64,000 nt of DNA from Flavobacterium sp. N1736 (GTDB lineage: Bacteria; Bacteroidota; Bacteroidia; Flavobacteriales; Flavobacteriaceae), in assembly GCF_025947065.1 (NCBI RefSeq), contig NZ_CP109994.1, forward strand, positions 1,054,001-1,118,000, written 5' to 3'. The first letter of the stretch is position 1. Each line of letters begins with the position of its first letter. Below, one piece after another: positions 1-8,799 of this stretch. The notes below the pieces were generated by a model. The model made no database searches, was not told the origin of the DNA, and saw nothing but the letters and a program-made list of their open reading frames with translations. The position numbers and the translations under genes are program-made.

Positions 1-3000
1 GTAATATTGCCGATGTAACAACGGCGGTAGCAAAAGGAGATTTATCTAAAAAGATTACCGTAGACGTAAAAGGAGAAATCCTCGAGCTAAAAAATACGAT
101 TAACACGATGGTGGATCAGCTGAACTCGTTCTCCTCTGAAGTAACACGTGTGGCGAGAGAGGTAGGAACCGAAGGAAAACTTGGAGGTCAGGCGCAGGTA
201 AAAGGAGTTGGGGGAACCTGGAAAGATTTAACAGATTCTGTAAACCAAATGGCGTCGAACTTAACAGGTCAGGTACGTAATATTGCCGATGTAACAACGG
301 CGGTGGCAAAAGGAGATCTTTCGAAAAAAATTACCGTAGACGTAAAAGGAGAAATCCTCGAGCTAAAAGATACGATTAACACCATGGTGGATCAGCTGAA
401 CTCTTTCTCATCAGAGGTAACGCGTGTATCACGTGAAGTAGGTTCAGAAGGAAAATTGGGAGGACAGGCAAGAGTACGAGGTGTTGGTGGTGTTTGGAAA
501 GATTTGACCGACTCGGTAAACCAAATGGCATCGAACTTAACAGGTCAGGTACGTAATATTGCTGAGGTAACAACGGCGGTAGCGAAAGGCGATTTATCTA
601 AAAAAATTACAGTAAACGTTGCGGGAGAAATTCTGGAACTTAAAAATACCATCAACACCATGGTGGATCAGCTGAACTCCTTTGGTTCTGAGGTAACCCG
701 TGTGGCGCGTGAAGTAGGCTCAGAAGGAAAATTGGGAGGTCAGGCAAAAGTAAAAGGTGTTGGTGGAACATGGAAAGATTTAACCGATTCCGTGAACCAA
801 ATGGCATCGAACTTAACCGGTCAGGTGCGTAATATTGCCGAGGTAACAACAGCGGTAGCAAACGGAGATTTATCCAAAAAAATTACAGCTGTCGCCGAAG
901 GGGAAATTCTGGAGTTGAAGAAAACCATTAATACGATGGTGGATCAGCTGAATTCATTTTCATCAGAAGTAACCCGTGTGGCACTTGAGGTAGGAACAGA
1001 AGGAAAACTTGGAGGTCAGGCGAAAGTAAAAGGAGTTGGTGGAACGTGGAAAGATTTAACAGATTCCGTGAATCAGATGGCATCCAACTTAACAGGTCAG
1101 GTACGTAATATTGCCGAGGTAACAACAGCCGTAGCAAAAGGAGATTTATCACGCCAGATTACCGTAGATACAAAAGGAGAGATTCTGGAACTTAAAAACA
1201 CCATTAATACGATGGTGGGGCAGCTGAACTCCTTTGCTTCAGAGGTAACGCGTGTGGCAAGAGAGGTTGGTACCGAAGGAAAACTGGGAGGTCAGGCACA
1301 AGTAGAAGGTGTTGGTGGAACATGGAAAGATTTAACAGATTCGGTAAACCAAATGGCATCCAACTTAACAGGTCAGGTGCGTAATATTGCCGAAGTAACC
1401 ACAGCGGTAGCAAAAGGCGATTTATCATTGCAGATTACCGTAGACGTAAAAGGAGAAATCTTAGAGCTTAAAAATACAATTAATACCATGGTGGATCAGC
1501 TGCGAGGATTTGCATCTGAGGTAACAAGGGTATCACGTGAGGTAGGAACAGAAGGAAAATTGGGAGGACAGGCGAATGTGCCCGGAGTTGCCGGAACGTG
1601 GAAAGATTTAACAGATTCTGTTAACCAGATGGCGGGTAACTTAACCGCTCAGGTACGTAATATTGCCGATGTGGCGATTGCCGTAGCAAACGGAGATATG
1701 TCCCGAAAAATTACCGTTGACGTTCGTGGAGAAATTCTTCAATTAAAGGAAACTTTAAATACCATGGTAGATCAGCTTCGTGAGTTTGCATCAGAGGTAA
1801 CTCGTGTGGCGCGTGAAGTTGGTACCGAAGGAAAATTGGGAGGACAGGCGAATGTACCGGGAGTTGCCGGAACGTGGAAAGATTTAACAGATTCCGTGAA
1901 TCAAATGGCGGGTAACTTAACGACTCAGGTACGTAATATTGCCGAGGTAACAATTGCCGTAGCAAACGGGGATATGTCGAAAAAAATTACTGCCGACGTT
2001 CGTGGAGAGATTCTGCAATTGAAAGAAACCGTAAATACAATGGTGGATCAGCTTCGTGCCTTCGCATCAGAGGTAACTCGTGTGGCGCGTGAGGTTGGTA
2101 CAGACGGTAAATTGGGCGGACAAGCGTTTGTTCCCGGAGTTGCCGGAACGTGGAAAGATTTAACAGATTCTGTGAACCAGATGGCATCAAACCTAACAGA
2201 TCAGGTGCGTAATATTGCTGAGGTAACAAAAGCCGTAGCAAATGGTGACCTTTCGAAACCAATTACGGTTGACGTAAAAGGGGAAATTCTGGATTTGAAA
2301 AATACCTTTAATACGATGGTGGAACAGCTGAATTCGTTTGCATCCGAGGTAACTCGTGTGGCGCGTGAGGTTGGTACAGAAGGAAAGCTTGGAGGACAAT
2401 CTGAAGTAAAAGGTGTTGCCGGAACGTGGAAAGATTTAACAGATTCGGTTAACTTAATGGCTTCGAATTTAACGTCGCAAGTACGTGGAATTGCAAAAGT
2501 TGTAACATCTGTAGCAAAAGGAAATCTAAAACAAAAATTATCCATTGATGCCAAAGGCGAGGTGGCGCAATTAACAGATACAATCAACGAAATGATTGAT
2601 ACGCTGGCAACCTTCTCAGATCAGGTAACAACCGTGGCGCGTGAGGTTGGAGCAGAAGGAAAATTGGGAGGTCAGGCGAATGTACCGGGAGCTTCGGGAA
2701 CGTGGAAAAACTTAACAGAAAACGTAAATCAGCTTGCGGCGAATTTAACAACGCAGGTACGTGCGATTTCTGAGGTAGCATCGGCGGTAACGCAGGGAGA
2801 TTTAACGCGAACTATTGGTGTTGAAGCAAAAGGTGAGGTTGAAGCCTTAAAAGATACGATTAACCAGATGATTTCGAACCTGAAAGCGACAACATTGCGT
2901 AATCAGGAACAAGACTGGCTGAAATCGAATTTAGCGAAATTTACCCAAATGCTTCAGGGACAAAAAGAATTAAATTCGGTTACCAAAAAAATCCTTTCGG

Positions 3001-5663
3001 AGTTGGCAACGGTTGTAACTGCACAACACGGACTTTTCTATATTTTGCAGGAAGATGAAGAATTCATGGATTCTAAACTTAATCTGATTGCATCTTACGC
3101 TTATATTAAAAGAAAAAATTCGCCTACGCAATATGCAATGGGAGAAGGACTTATTGGTCAGGTTGCGGTCGAAAAAGAAAGAATTATTCTGAGTAATGTT
3201 CCAAAAGATTACATCAAAATCAATTCGGGACTTGGAGACGCAAAACCAAAAGATGTGATCATTTTACCGGTATTGTTTGAGGGACAATTAAAAGCCGTAA
3301 TCGAACTTGCATCGCTGGATACTTTTAGTGAAACGCATTTAGATTTCCTTGAAGGATTAACAGAAAGTATTGGTATTGTATTGAATACGATCGAATCAAA
3401 TTCAAGAACCGAAGAATTATTGGTACAATCACAATCATTGGCAGGAGAGTTGAAAAGCCAGCAGGAAGTATTGAAAAATACCAACGAAGAGCTGGAAGAA
3501 AAAGCATTCTTGTTAGCAAACCAAAAAGAAGAAGTAGAGCTTAAAAATCAGGAAGTTGAGGTTGCCAGAAAAGCATTGGAAGAAAAAGCAGATCAGCTGA
3601 CTTTAACCTCTAAATATAAATCAGAATTTTTAGCGAATATGTCGCACGAGTTAAGAACGCCGCTGAACAGTTTACAGATTTTGGCGAACGAATTAATTGC
3701 GAACCGCGACGGAAATTTATCTGAAAAACAAATTCAGTTTGCCAAAACGATCAATTCTTGCGGAGATGACCTTATTCAGTTAATTAACGACATTCTGGAT
3801 TTATCAAAAATCGAATCCGGTTATATTTCTGTAGATTATAATCCGATTAGTTTTGACGAAATCAGTCAGTTTGTGGCTTCGACTTTCAACCCGATTTCGG
3901 CTGCAAAACACCTTCGTTTTAATATTATTATGGATGAAAATCTTCCTGAATTGATCGAAACAGATTCACAACGATTAAATCAGATTTTGAAAAATTTACT
4001 TTCAAACTCGTTCAAATTCACCGAAAAAGGAGAAGTAAAACTAAAAATTTACAAAGCAAATAACAACTGGAAAACCAACAATATAAGTCTGGAACAGGCA
4101 GAAGCCGTGGTTGCTTTCGAAATTTCGGATACGGGAATTGGTATTTCTAAAGAAAAGCAAAACATCATTTTCGAAGCTTTCCAACAAGCCGAAGGTTCTA
4201 CAAGCCGTAAATATGGTGGTACAGGTTTAGGTTTATCAATTAGCCGCGGACTTTCTGATTTATTAGGAGGAAGTATCGAGCTGGAAAGTGAAACAAATAT
4301 TGGTAGTAAATTCACCTTATTCCTTCCATTAAAATACGTTCATATTGCCGAAATAGAGAATATTGAGCTAACAGAAGATACAGACGTAAAAGGACGTATT
4401 AAATCATTGCCGTCAGAAAGATTTAACAGATCTGATATTGATTTGTTCTTTGTCGATGAGGTTGGGGATGACAGAACGGATATTAAGCCGGACGACAAGG
4501 TTTTACTGATTGCAGAAGATAATTTAACTTTTGCAAAAATTATGTTAGAACAGGCGCACAATAACGGAATCAAAGCGATCGTTACTACAAAAGGAAACGA
4601 TGTTATTGATTTCATCAATCAGTTTCATCCGCATGCGATTACGATGGATTTGAATATGCCGGATACGAGCGGCTGGAAAATTCTTGATCGTTTAAAAACC
4701 GATTTTAATTTGCGTCATATTCCGGTTTATATTATTTCCGGCGAAGATGAAAGAAATAAAGGACTTAAACGAGGTGCAAGAAACTTCCTTCTTAAACCGG
4801 TAAAAAATGATTCGCTGACACTTTTATTTAATGATATTCACGATTTTAAAAATAAAAAAGTAAAAAATCTTTTGGTTGTTGACGATAATGAAACCGACTT
4901 AAACCGAATATTAGATGCGGTTAATGGCGATGATATTGCCGTTTTAAGTGCAAAATCGGCAAAAGAAGCCGTTGCATTAATCAGCGAAAAATCATTTGAT
5001 TGTATTATCTTAGATTTGGTTTTACCGGATGCAGATGGTTTAGATTTGATAAGCGATTTAGAGAATAATCTTGCCGGTCAGGAAACCGCTATTATTGTAC
5101 ATTCTGCGGGAGATGTAAACAGCAAACAAAGAGCGAGATTAAACCGTTTTGCGCATAGTATTATCTTAAAAAGCAAAGATTCTATAGATGAACTGATCGA
5201 TCAGACGGCTTTGTTTATGCATCGTGTTCACAAAGAACTTCCGGAAACAATGCGCGAAAGAATTGAATCTTTCTATTTGAAAGAAGATGTATTGCAGAGC
5301 AAAAAAGTGCTTTTGGTTGATGATGATGTTCGAAATTTATTTGCATTAACAACAGCTTTAGAACGTTACGGACTTGATGTTATTAGTGCCGAAAGCGGGC
5401 AGGAAGCAATCGATATGCTAAATGAAGACGAGGCAATAGATATTGTTTTAATGGATATTATGATGCCTGAAATGGACGGTTATGAAACCATGAAACGTAT
5501 TAGAAAAGATGAAAGACATAAAGATCTGACTATTATTGCAGTAACAGCAAAAGCGATGAAAGGCGACAGACAAAGATGTATCGAGTCCGGTGCTTCAGAT
5601 TACATGACAAAACCTGTAAATGTTGAACAATTATCCACGTTAATGCGTGTTTGGCTTAAATAA
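1..5663 (+). CDS. Poly-HAMP hybrid histidine kinase with three receiver domains (5' end outside window)
   Basis: Signal-transducing hybrid kinase; the frame is open from base 3, so the N-terminus is missing. Ten HAMP units of exactly 92 residues (276 bp) begin at 108, 384, 660, 936, 1212, 1488, 1764, 2040, 2316 and 2592, after a partial unit at 1-107. Then follow a GAF-like domain (about 2960-3400), a coiled coil, HisKA with the phospho-acceptor in SHELRTPLN (His codon 3645), a HATPase (DTGIGIS and GTGLGLS boxes, to about 4335) and three receiver domains with acceptor Asp codons at 4647, 5013 and 5454. The repeat signature ([25 protein letters not shown]) is that of fungal group III kinases such as NIK1/Os-1, which sense osmotic stress. 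No membrane segment is visible in this part, so it is probably cytosolic. The next gene starts 9 bp downstream and encodes another receiver/kinase, suggesting one phosphorelay. The input signal is unknown. Confidence 0.95.
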   Translation, partial: NIADVTTAVAKGDLSKKITVDVKGEILELKNTINTMVDQLNSFSSEVTRVAREVGTEGKLGGQAQVKGVGGTWKDLTDSVNQMASNLTGQVRNIADVTTAVAKGDLSKKITVDVKGEILELKDTINTMVDQLNSFSSEVTRVSREVGSEGKLGGQARVRGVGGVWKDLTDSVNQMASNLTGQVRNIAEVTTAVAKGDLSKKITVNVAGEILELKNTINTMVDQLNSFGSEVTRVAREVGSEGKLGGQAKVKGVGGTWKDLTDSVNQMASNLTGQVRNIAEVTTAVANGDLSKKITAVAEGEILELKKTINTMVDQLNSFSSEVTRVALEVGTEGKLGGQAKVKGVGGTWKDLTDSVNQMASNLTGQVRNIAEVTTAVAKGDLSRQITVDTKGEILELKNTINTMVGQLNSFASEVTRVAREVGTEGKLGGQAQVEGVGGTWKDLTDSVNQMASNLTGQVRNIAEVTTAVAKGDLSLQITVDVKGEILELKNTINTMVDQLRGFASEVTRVSREVGTEGKLGGQANVPGVAGTWKDLTDSVNQMAGNLTAQVRNIADVAIAVANGDMSRKITVDVRGEILQLKETLNTMVDQLREFASEVTRVAREVGTEGKLGGQANVPGVAGTWKDLTDSVNQMAGNLTTQVRNIAEVTIAVANGDMSKKITADVRGEILQLKETVNTMVDQLRAFASEVTRVAREVGTDGKLGGQAFVPGVAGTWKDLTDSVNQMASNLTDQVRNIAEVTKAVANGDLSKPITVDVKGEILDLKNTFNTMVEQLNSFASEVTRVAREVGTEGKLGGQSEVKGVAGTWKDLTDSVNLMASNLTSQVRGIAKVVTSVAKGNLKQKLSIDAKGEVAQLTDTINEMIDTLATFSDQVTTVAREVGAEGKLGGQANVPGASGTWKNLTENVNQLAANLTTQVRAISEVASAVTQGDLTRTIGVEAKGEVEALKDTINQMISNLKATTLRNQEQDWLKSNLAKFTQMLQGQKELNSVTKKILSELATVVTAQHGLFYILQEDEEFMDSKLNLIASYAYIKRKNSPTQYAMGEGLIGQVAVEKERIILSNVPKDYIKINSGLGDAKPKDVIILPVLFEGQLKAVIELASLDTFSETHLDFLEGLTESIGIVLNTIESNSRTEELLVQSQSLAGELKSQQEVLKNTNEELEEKAFLLANQKEEVELKNQEVEVARKALEEKADQLTLTSKYKSEFLANMSHELRTPLNSLQILANELIANRDGNLSEKQIQFAKTINSCGDDLIQLINDILDLSKIESGYISVDYNPISFDEISQFVASTFNPISAAKHLRFNIIMDENLPELIETDSQRLNQILKNLLSNSFKFTEKGEVKLKIYKANNNWKTNNISLEQAEAVVAFEISDTGIGISKEKQNIIFEAFQQAEGSTSRKYGGTGLGLSISRGLSDLLGGSIELESETNIGSKFTLFLPLKYVHIAEIENIELTEDTDVKGRIKSLPSERFNRSDIDLFFVDEVGDDRTDIKPDDKVLLIAEDNLTFAKIMLEQAHNNGIKAIVTTKGNDVIDFINQFHPHAITMDLNMPDTSGWKILDRLKTDFNLRHIPVYIISGEDERNKGLKRGARNFLLKPVKNDSLTLLFNDIHDFKNKKVKNLLVVDDNETDLNRILDAVNGDDIAVLSAKSAKEAVALISEKSFDCIILDLVLPDADGLDLISDLENNLAGQETAIIVHSAGDVNSKQRARLNRFAHSIILKSKDSIDELIDQTALFMHRVHKELPETMRERIESFYLKEDVLQSKKVLLVDDDVRNLFALTTALERYGLDVISAESGQEAIDMLNEDEAIDIVLMDIMMPEMDGYETMKRIRKDERHKDLTIIAVTAKAMKGDRQRCIESGASDYMTKPVNVEQLSTLMRVWLK
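108..2867 (+). repeat. Ten in-frame 276-bp tandem HAMP-encoding units
   Basis: Ten head-to-tail coding units of exactly 276 bp with long stretches of near-identical DNA. Two subtypes are visible: units starting 108-1212 mostly carry QLNSF and [10 protein letters not shown], while units starting 1488-2040 carry RGFASE-type or REFASE-type starts and [11 protein letters not shown] or [11 protein letters not shown]. The last unit (2592) is the most diverged. The array continues off the left edge, so the total copy number is unknown. Confidence 0.95.
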
Positions 5664-5672
5664 TTTTTTTCA

Positions 5673-6908
5673 ATGAAAAGTATAATTGCAGATAATCCGA
5701 TCAAAATTTTGATTGTAGATGACAAAAAAGAAAATCTGCTCTCATTACAGGTAATTCTGGCCGACAGAGGTTATAAATTTGTCGAGGCATCTTCCGGTAA
5801 AGATGCCTTGCGAATCCTCTTGAAAAATCAGGATTTTGCCATCATATTAATGGATGTGCAAATGCCGTTGATGGATGGTTTTGAAACAGCCGAGTTAATA
5901 CGCCAAAGCGATAAATTAAAACATGTTCCGATTATATTTTTGACTGCGAACATGAATACCAACGAATATATTTTTAAAGGATATCAGTCTGGTGCGGTAG
6001 ATTATATGATTAAGCCTTTATCTCCCGAAATTTTGCAGGCGAAAGTGATGGTTTTTACCGAATTATTCAGGAAAAATCAGGAATTGCAGGCAAAAGAAGA
6101 AGAAAGCAGAGCTTTGAACGAAATAATTTTAAAAGCAAATACCAAGCTTGAAGCGCAATATGCTGCAATCGAAAAACATGCCGAAGAACTCAAAAAGAAA
6201 AACACTGAACTTGATGCGTTCACCTATATTTCGAGTCATGATCTTCAGGAACCTTTAAGAAAAATCCAGACTTTTACGAATCTTATACTTTCAAACGAAT
6301 ACCCAAATTTATCTGAAGATGGTAAAATAAAATTCAACAGAATTCTATATTCGACTAACAGAATGCGGGAATTGATTAACAGTTTGCTTACTTTTTCGCG
6401 TACCACAATTGTCGAAAGAAGTTTTGAAACCGTTGATCTTAATGCGATCGTTGCTGATGTAAAAGAGGCATTGCATGAAAATATAACCGAAAAAAAGGCA
6501 ACAATTATAACCAATTTGCACGGTTCGGCGAGTATAATTCCGTTTCAGTTTATACAATTATTAGAGAATTTAATTTACAATGCAATTAAATTTGCTAAAG
6601 TTGATGTGCCTTTGCAAATTGAAATAACCAGCCGCATTGCTAAAGGTTTTGAATTGCAGGAGGAAAAATTATCTCCAAATGTAAACTATTGTCATATTTG
6701 TTTTGGTGATAACGGAATTGGATTTGATGCGCAGCACAACGAAAAAATATTTGGCGTTTTCCAGAAATTACACAGCAAAGATGTCTACGAAGGAACCGGA
6801 ATAGGTCTTGCAATTGTGAAGAAAATTGTAGAAAATCACAACGGTTTTATAAACGCAAGCGGTGAACCTATGAAAGGTGCGAAATTTAATATTTATATTC
6901 CGCATTGA
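5673..6908 (+). CDS. Response regulator-histidine kinase fusion (REC-HisKA-HATPase)
   Basis: A 411-residue protein with an N-terminal receiver domain (KILIVDD; acceptor Asp61 in ILMDVQMP; Lys in IKPLSPE near 114), a coiled-coil linker (about 130-180), a dimerisation domain with His189 in YISSHDLQEPLRK, and a C-terminal ATPase (GDNGIGFD, GTGIGLAIV). The SHDLQEPL acceptor resembles phytochrome-type kinases. There is no membrane segment or signal peptide, so it is cytosolic. It starts 9 bp after the poly-HAMP kinase stop, so the two are almost certainly co-transcribed; the REC domain is a plausible target of that kinase. A receiver in front of a kinase means phosphorylation may gate its own kinase activity. 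The downstream regulator is not in view. Confidence 0.93.
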   Translation: MKSIIADNPIKILIVDDKKENLLSLQVILADRGYKFVEASSGKDALRILLKNQDFAIILMDVQMPLMDGFETAELIRQSDKLKHVPIIFLTANMNTNEYIFKGYQSGAVDYMIKPLSPEILQAKVMVFTELFRKNQELQAKEEESRALNEIILKANTKLEAQYAAIEKHAEELKKKNTELDAFTYISSHDLQEPLRKIQTFTNLILSNEYPNLSEDGKIKFNRILYSTNRMRELINSLLTFSRTTIVERSFETVDLNAIVADVKEALHENITEKKATIITNLHGSASIIPFQFIQLLENLIYNAIKFAKVDVPLQIEITSRIAKGFELQEEKLSPNVNYCHICFGDNGIGFDAQHNEKIFGVFQKLHSKDVYEGTGIGLAIVKKIVENHNGFINASGEPMKGAKFNIYIPH

Positions 6909-7059
6909 TAGAAGTGTAGTCCCTACGGGACAAAATTGTGTGTGTGTAAATGATTTTTTACCAATATTTAATCTCTCCGAGATATGATTTTTTGTTGTTG
7001 AGTTAGTCTGATCTTGCGAGATTTTAAGTAATGATTAAACGTAATGTTTGTTATTTGAA

Positions 7060-7123
7060 TCATACCTGTTTGTCATTTGTATGATACTGTTTGTCACTTC
7101 AATGATACTTTTTGTCATTTCGA
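7060..7123 (+). repeat. Three imperfect 21-bp tandem repeats
   Basis: Three consecutive units of about 21 bp, each reading roughly TGATACTGTTTGTCATTTCA, at 7060-7081, 7082-7102 and 7103-7123. The last unit runs into the left end of the MITE-like element starting at 7114, whose first bases (GTCATTTCGA) match the unit end. This may be a repeatedly extended element terminus. Confidence 0.7.
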
Positions 7124-7213
7124 CCGAAGGGAGAAATCACACTAGAAACTCCGCACAGAATGTCGCCAATCTTTGTCGAGTTTTAGTGAGGATGCTTCGT
7201 TCCTCGCAATGAC
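7114..7213 (-). repeat. MITE-like palindromic element, copy A
   Basis: A 100-bp element with terminal GTCATT and AATGAC ends. Its reverse complement aligns nearly base for base with the copy at 8627-8726 and shares internal blocks (GACAAAGATTGGCGA, AGAAATCACAC) with copies at 36821-37216 and 37858-37959. It is non-coding and intergenic. Confidence 0.85.
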
Positions 7214-7337
7214 ATAAAATGAGAAAAGACGGAATCTTGATATTAATTTATTTATTGCAAATACTTCGGTGATAGAAAAATAACAATATCACTAACGCAA
7301 ATAAAGCTTTTGATTTTATAAAAAAGAATGCAAAAAA

Positions 7338-7528
7338 TAACCCGCCAGGATTTTAAATGTTGGTAACAAAACGCGATTCCACCCCACACAAAATATCCCG
7401 TAGGGATTCCATCTGAGATGTTTTATTTTAAAAAAAATCAAATAAAATCATTGATAAAATAATCCGCCAGGATTTAAATGTTGGTAACAAAACGCGATTT
7501 ACCCCAAATAAAATATCCCGTAGGGATT
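7338..7528 (+). repeat. Two direct copies of a 70-bp intergenic box
   Basis: Copies at 7338-7408 and 7459-7528 share CCGCCAGGATTT, ATGTTGGTAACAAAACGCGA and ATATCCCGTAGGGATT with only a few differences. The spacer is AT-rich. No coding potential is seen; the second copy ends just before the 3' end of the leftward ApbE gene. Confidence 0.85.
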
Positions 7529-7532
7529 ACAC

Positions 7533-8549
7533 TTATATTTTAGGATGAAATTTAGCAATTTTAAAATTCTTCGATTTGATGATTTTTCCGTTATCCGTAA
7601 TCATAACACAGGAATAATCAGGATATTGATTGATTAATTTTAATCCGGCATCTTTGCCTAAAACCATTAATGAAGTGCTAAAACCGTTTGCTTTTTCGGC
7701 ATTTGGTCCAAAAACAGTTACACTGCAAAGTCCTGTAGACGGATATCCTGTTGCAGGATTTATAATGTGAGAATAGCGTTTTCCGTTTAAAACCACATAT
7801 TTTTCATAACTTCCAGATGTTGTTACGGCGCCATCCTGTAACGGTACAACAGCAAAAAGTTTATTAGTATCAAAAGGATTTGTCATACCAATATTCCAGT
7901 CTTTGCCGTTAGGCTGTCTTCCCCACGCCGTCATATCGCCAGATCCGTTTACAATTCCTGCAGTTATGCCCTGGCGCAACATCATATCTCTGCATTTGTC
8001 TGTTGCGTAACCTTCGCCTAAAGCGCCAAAACCAATTTTCATTCCTTTTAGTTTTAAAAAGATGGTCGACTGAACGCTGTCAAGAATAATATTTTGATAG
8101 CCTACTTTTGCAACAGATTGTTTAATTGCTTCTTCTGTTGGCATTGTAGTCATCGATCCATCAAATTTCCATATTTTATCCATTGCGGCAAAACTAATAT
8201 CAAAACCGCCGTTTGTAATTTTAGAAAACTGAAGTGCTCTTTGTGTTAATTCAAAAACCTCACGATCTACTTTTACGGGACTAATTCCGGCATTTCGATT
8301 TACTTCAGATACCTGAGAAGTGGGTTTCCAGTCAGAAATTAGGTTTTCTATTCTTGTAATTTCTGCAATTACGGTATCTATCGAATTTTCTGCGGTTAGA
8401 GAATCTTTGGCAACAATAGTAATGTCAAAACGACCGCCCATAAGGAGTGTTGTTCTTTTGCGTAAAATTTGTGCATTTGCTATAAAACAGCATATCGTTA
8501 AAAAAACGGTTGCGAAAAATTTGAGATATGTTGGGCATTTGCTTTTCAT
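7533..8549 (-). CDS. apbE: FAD:protein FMN transferase (ApbE family)
   Basis: Exported enzyme that attaches FMN from FAD to Thr/Ser of extracytoplasmic proteins. The 338-residue product has an N-terminal signal peptide (hydrophobic 10-25, likely cleavage after ANA near 26). Family motifs are present: GALGEGYATD (175-184), NGSGDMTAWG (201-210), TTSGSYEKY (243-251) and HIINPATG (261-268), which form the FAD and metal site. Length is normal for the family. It is the last gene of a leftward cluster with a PepSY flavoreductase and a DUF2271 protein, but a 250-bp gap holding a nested repeat separates it from the reductase, so it may be transcribed separately. The neighbours are the probable flavinylation context. 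Confidence 0.95.
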   Translation of the reverse strand: MKSKCPTYLKFFATVFLTICCFIANAQILRKRTTLLMGGRFDITIVAKDSLTAENSIDTVIAEITRIENLISDWKPTSQVSEVNRNAGISPVKVDREVFELTQRALQFSKITNGGFDISFAAMDKIWKFDGSMTTMPTEEAIKQSVAKVGYQNIILDSVQSTIFLKLKGMKIGFGALGEGYATDKCRDMMLRQGITAGIVNGSGDMTAWGRQPNGKDWNIGMTNPFDTNKLFAVVPLQDGAVTTSGSYEKYVVLNGKRYSHIINPATGYPSTGLCSVTVFGPNAEKANGFSTSLMVLGKDAGLKLINQYPDYSCVMITDNGKIIKSKNFKIAKFHPKI

Positions 8550-8559
8550 AATTATTTGT

Positions 8560-8784
8560 TTTTCACGCAGATTTAAAATGATTTGAGCAGATTTTATTTT
8601 TTTATTTTTTAATCTTTTGCTAGTTTGTCATTGCGAGGAACGAAGCAACCTCACTAATACTCGACAAAGATTGACGATTTTGATTGCGGAGTTCCTTGTG
8701 CGATTTCTCTCTTCGGTCGAAATGACAAACTAAACTTTAACATTACAATAAAATCTGCTCAATCTGCCAAATCTGCGAGAAAAA
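8560..8784. repeat. CACGCAG/CTGCG palindrome interrupted by a MITE-like copy
   Basis: Outer arms TTTCACGCAGATTT (from about 8560) and AAATCTGCGAGAAAA (to about 8784) form a long imperfect inverted repeat of the same family as the near-perfect one at 25902-25995. The MITE-like copy at 8627-8726 sits in its loop, which looks like one repeat inserted in another. Confidence 0.75.
8627..8726 (+). repeat. MITE-like palindromic element, copy B
   Basis: A 100-bp element, GTCATTGCGAGG to GGTCGAAATGAC, in inverted orientation to copy A (7114-7213) and nearly identical to its reverse complement. It lies between the ApbE and PepSY reductase genes. Confidence 0.87.
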
Positions 8785-8799
8785 ATATTTTCAAAATCA

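Larger units (their letters stand above)
6909..7532. other. Repeat-rich intergenic region
   Basis: No credible gene. It holds three imperfect 21-bp tandem units, a MITE-like element and two direct copies of a 70-bp box, all listed separately, plus a single TCCCTACGGGA motif near 6919-6930 that is the inverted form of the CCCGTAGGGAT end of the 70-bp boxes. It separates the rightward kinase operon from the leftward ApbE cluster. Confidence 0.8.

Noticed and set aside
100..2781. Many short minus-strand frames across the HAMP repeats
   Set aside because: They repeat with the 276-bp period and are antisense shadows of the HAMP units.
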